Shown piece after piece: positions 62,856 to 64,000 of a stretch of 64,000 nt of DNA. Below the pieces are notes generated by a model. That model ran no database searches. It saw only the letters and a list, made by a program, of their open reading frames with translations, and was not told the DNA's origin. The DNA is taken from NCBI RefSeq assembly GCF_000820515.1, contig NZ_JXDG01000053.1, positions 55,006 through 119,005 on the forward strand, in the 5' to 3' direction. The stretch comes from Pseudomonas batumici. GTDB lineage: Bacteria; Pseudomonadota; Gammaproteobacteria; Pseudomonadales; Pseudomonadaceae. Both the position numbers and the translations under genes were made by a program. The first letter of the stretch is position 1, and every line of letters begins with the position of its first letter.

Positions 62856-62977
62856 GGGATTCTCCTTGATGGGCCGCTTGCGGATGAGCCTTTCATCCGC
62901 AAGTGTCGGCCCTTACCACTTTGAGTCAAAAAATTTCTCAGTGGTTCCATTGTAAGCCCGATCTGCCCGGATAGCCC

Positions 62978-64000
62978 TTAAAGTCCGGTCAGCATCGCAT
63001 CGGCCGGTGCGGCGGCGCGCAGTTGTCCGGTCAACAGGAAGTAGAGGAAGCCCGCGGCCATGAAACCGAGGAAGATCAGGCCGATCAGTGTGTTGAACCA
63101 GGCCATCGCGATCAGGCACACCACCGCCAGGACCAGCGCGATCCCCGGCACGATCGGATAACCCGGGGCACGGAAGCTGCGCTCCAGGTTCGGCTCGCTG
63201 CTGCGCAGCTTGAACAGGCTCAGCATGCTGATGATGTACATCACGATGGCGCCGAATACCGACATGGTGATCATCGCCGCCGTCAGGCTCATGCCTTGCA
63301 GGTTGACCAGCCCGTCACTGTAAATCGCCGCGATGCCGATCAGGCCACCGGCAATGATGGCGCGATGCGGGGTCTGGAAACGCGACAGCTTGGCCAGGTA
63401 GGCGGGCAGGTAACCGGCCCGGGCCAGGGCGAAGAACTGCCGCGAGTAGCCGAGGATGATGCCGTGGAAGCTTGCCACCAGGCCGAACAGGCCGATCCAC
63501 ACCAGCATGTGCATCCAGCTGGAGTTGCTGCCCACCACGGCTTTCATCGCCTGGGGCAGCGGGTCGTTGATGTTCGACAGTTGGCGCCAGTCGCCGACGC
63601 CGCCGGCCATCACCATCACGCCGAGGGCGAGGAACACCAGGGTCAGGATACCGCCGACATAGGCCTTGGGAATGGTGCGCTTGGGATCCTTGGCTTCTTC
63701 GGCGGCCATGGCCGCGCCTTCGATGGCGAGGAAGAACCAGATCGCAAAGGGGATCGCGGCGAAGATGCCGGGGATCGAGTCGAGGCTGAAGCTGCTGGTC
63801 CCGGACCAGCCGTTGAGCACGAAATTGCTGAAGCTGAAGCCTGGCGCGACCACGCCCATGAACACCAGCAACTCGACGACCGCGAGCACGGTCACCACCA
63901 GTTCGAAGGTGGCGGCGATGCTCACGCCGAGGATGTTCAGGCCCATGAACACCACGTAGGCGCCGACGGCGGCGAGGCGTGGGTCGAGGTCCGGGTACTG
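62978..64000 (-). CDS. APC-family amino acid/ethanolamine permease, 5' truncated
   Basis: The frame is open to the window edge, so the N-terminal part (about 120 residues) is outside. The 340 visible residues have about nine helices of an APC transporter: FAAIPFAIWFFLAIEGAAMA, AEEAKDPKRTIPKAYVGG, GYSRQFFALARAGYLPAYLA and LERSFRAPGYPIVPG. The IEGAAMAAEEAKDPKR region resembles ethanolamine permease Eat; other amino acid permeases are possible. In Pseudomonas an eat gene often neighbours eutBC, which would lie beyond the window. Confidence 0.78.
   Translation of the reverse strand, partial: QYPDLDPRLAAVGAYVVFMGLNILGVSIAATFELVVTVLAVVELLVFMGVVAPGFSFSNFVLNGWSGTSSFSLDSIPGIFAAIPFAIWFFLAIEGAAMAAEEAKDPKRTIPKAYVGGILTLVFLALGVMVMAGGVGDWRQLSNINDPLPQAMKAVVGSNSSWMHMLVWIGLFGLVASFHGIILGYSRQFFALARAGYLPAYLAKLSRFQTPHRAIIAGGLIGIAAIYSDGLVNLQGMSLTAAMITMSVFGAIVMYIISMLSLFKLRSSEPNLERSFRAPGYPIVPGIALVLAVVCLIAMAWFNTLIGLIFLGFMAAGFLYFLLTGQLRAAAPADAMLTGL

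Overview
The window is a chromosomal segment of a Pseudomonas, most likely of the P. fluorescens group. This rests on gene content and order recalled from PAO1-type genomes, not on a search. Three syntenic blocks support it: fumC / DUF2059 / bolA / trhO / ABC exporter / rbdA; yciK-mupP-ubiG-mtaD / mtnA-gyrA-serC-pheA-hisC-tyrA-cmk-rpsA-ihfB; and the O-specific antigen (OSA) locus lying between ihfB and wbpM-comEA. Housekeeping regions are GC-rich. The O-antigen core at about 30.2-41 kb is visibly AT-rich.

Layout. 1-13.4 kb: a 5'-truncated polyphosphate:AMP phosphotransferase, a thiolase, an EamA transporter, fumarase C, DUF2059-BolA, the TrhO tRNA hydroxylase, a DsbA-family/ABC-exporter pair, an RbdA-like PAS-GGDEF-EAL protein and a PqqC/TenA-fold protein. 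13.4-29.8 kb: a diguanylate cyclase, then quinone, cell-wall-recycling and methylthioadenosine-salvage genes, then the mixed aromatic amino acid supra-operon. Unusually, tyrA there ends without the fused aroA (EPSP synthase) domain typical of Pseudomonas and runs straight into cmk. 30.2-48.2 kb: a complete Wzx/Wzy-dependent O-antigen cluster. It has three sugar-nucleotide routes (UDP-GalNAcA via WbpO/WbpP plus an AsnB-type amidotransferase; an L-QuiNAc or L-FucNAc route; UDP-D-QuiNAc via WbpM/WbpV) and three transferases (two GT4 enzymes plus the initiating WbpL), which together predict a trisaccharide repeat.

48.2-57.9 kb: a second module. It is bordered on the left by an IS66 tnpB relic, a truncated tyrosine integrase and the 3' end of a tRNA-Thr. 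On the right are an IS66 tnpA relic, a decayed second wbpL and a deleted IS481-type transposase. Between them lies a tightly overlapping eight-gene operon: a polytopic membrane protein, a WbqC protein, a GtrB-like GT2, a NeuD/PglD-like acyltransferase, a beta-propeller protein, a GtrA flippase, a zinc-ribbon methyltransferase and a WecE-type aminotransferase. I read it as a GtrABC-like glycan-decoration system that builds its own amino sugar. This is the most interesting part of the window. A second full-length wbpM follows, then comEA.

60.4-64 kb: a TetR regulator, a GntR/FCD regulator with a perfect palindrome upstream, a DUF1989 protein, a 55-codon DUF2897 gene and a truncated ethanolamine-permease-like gene.
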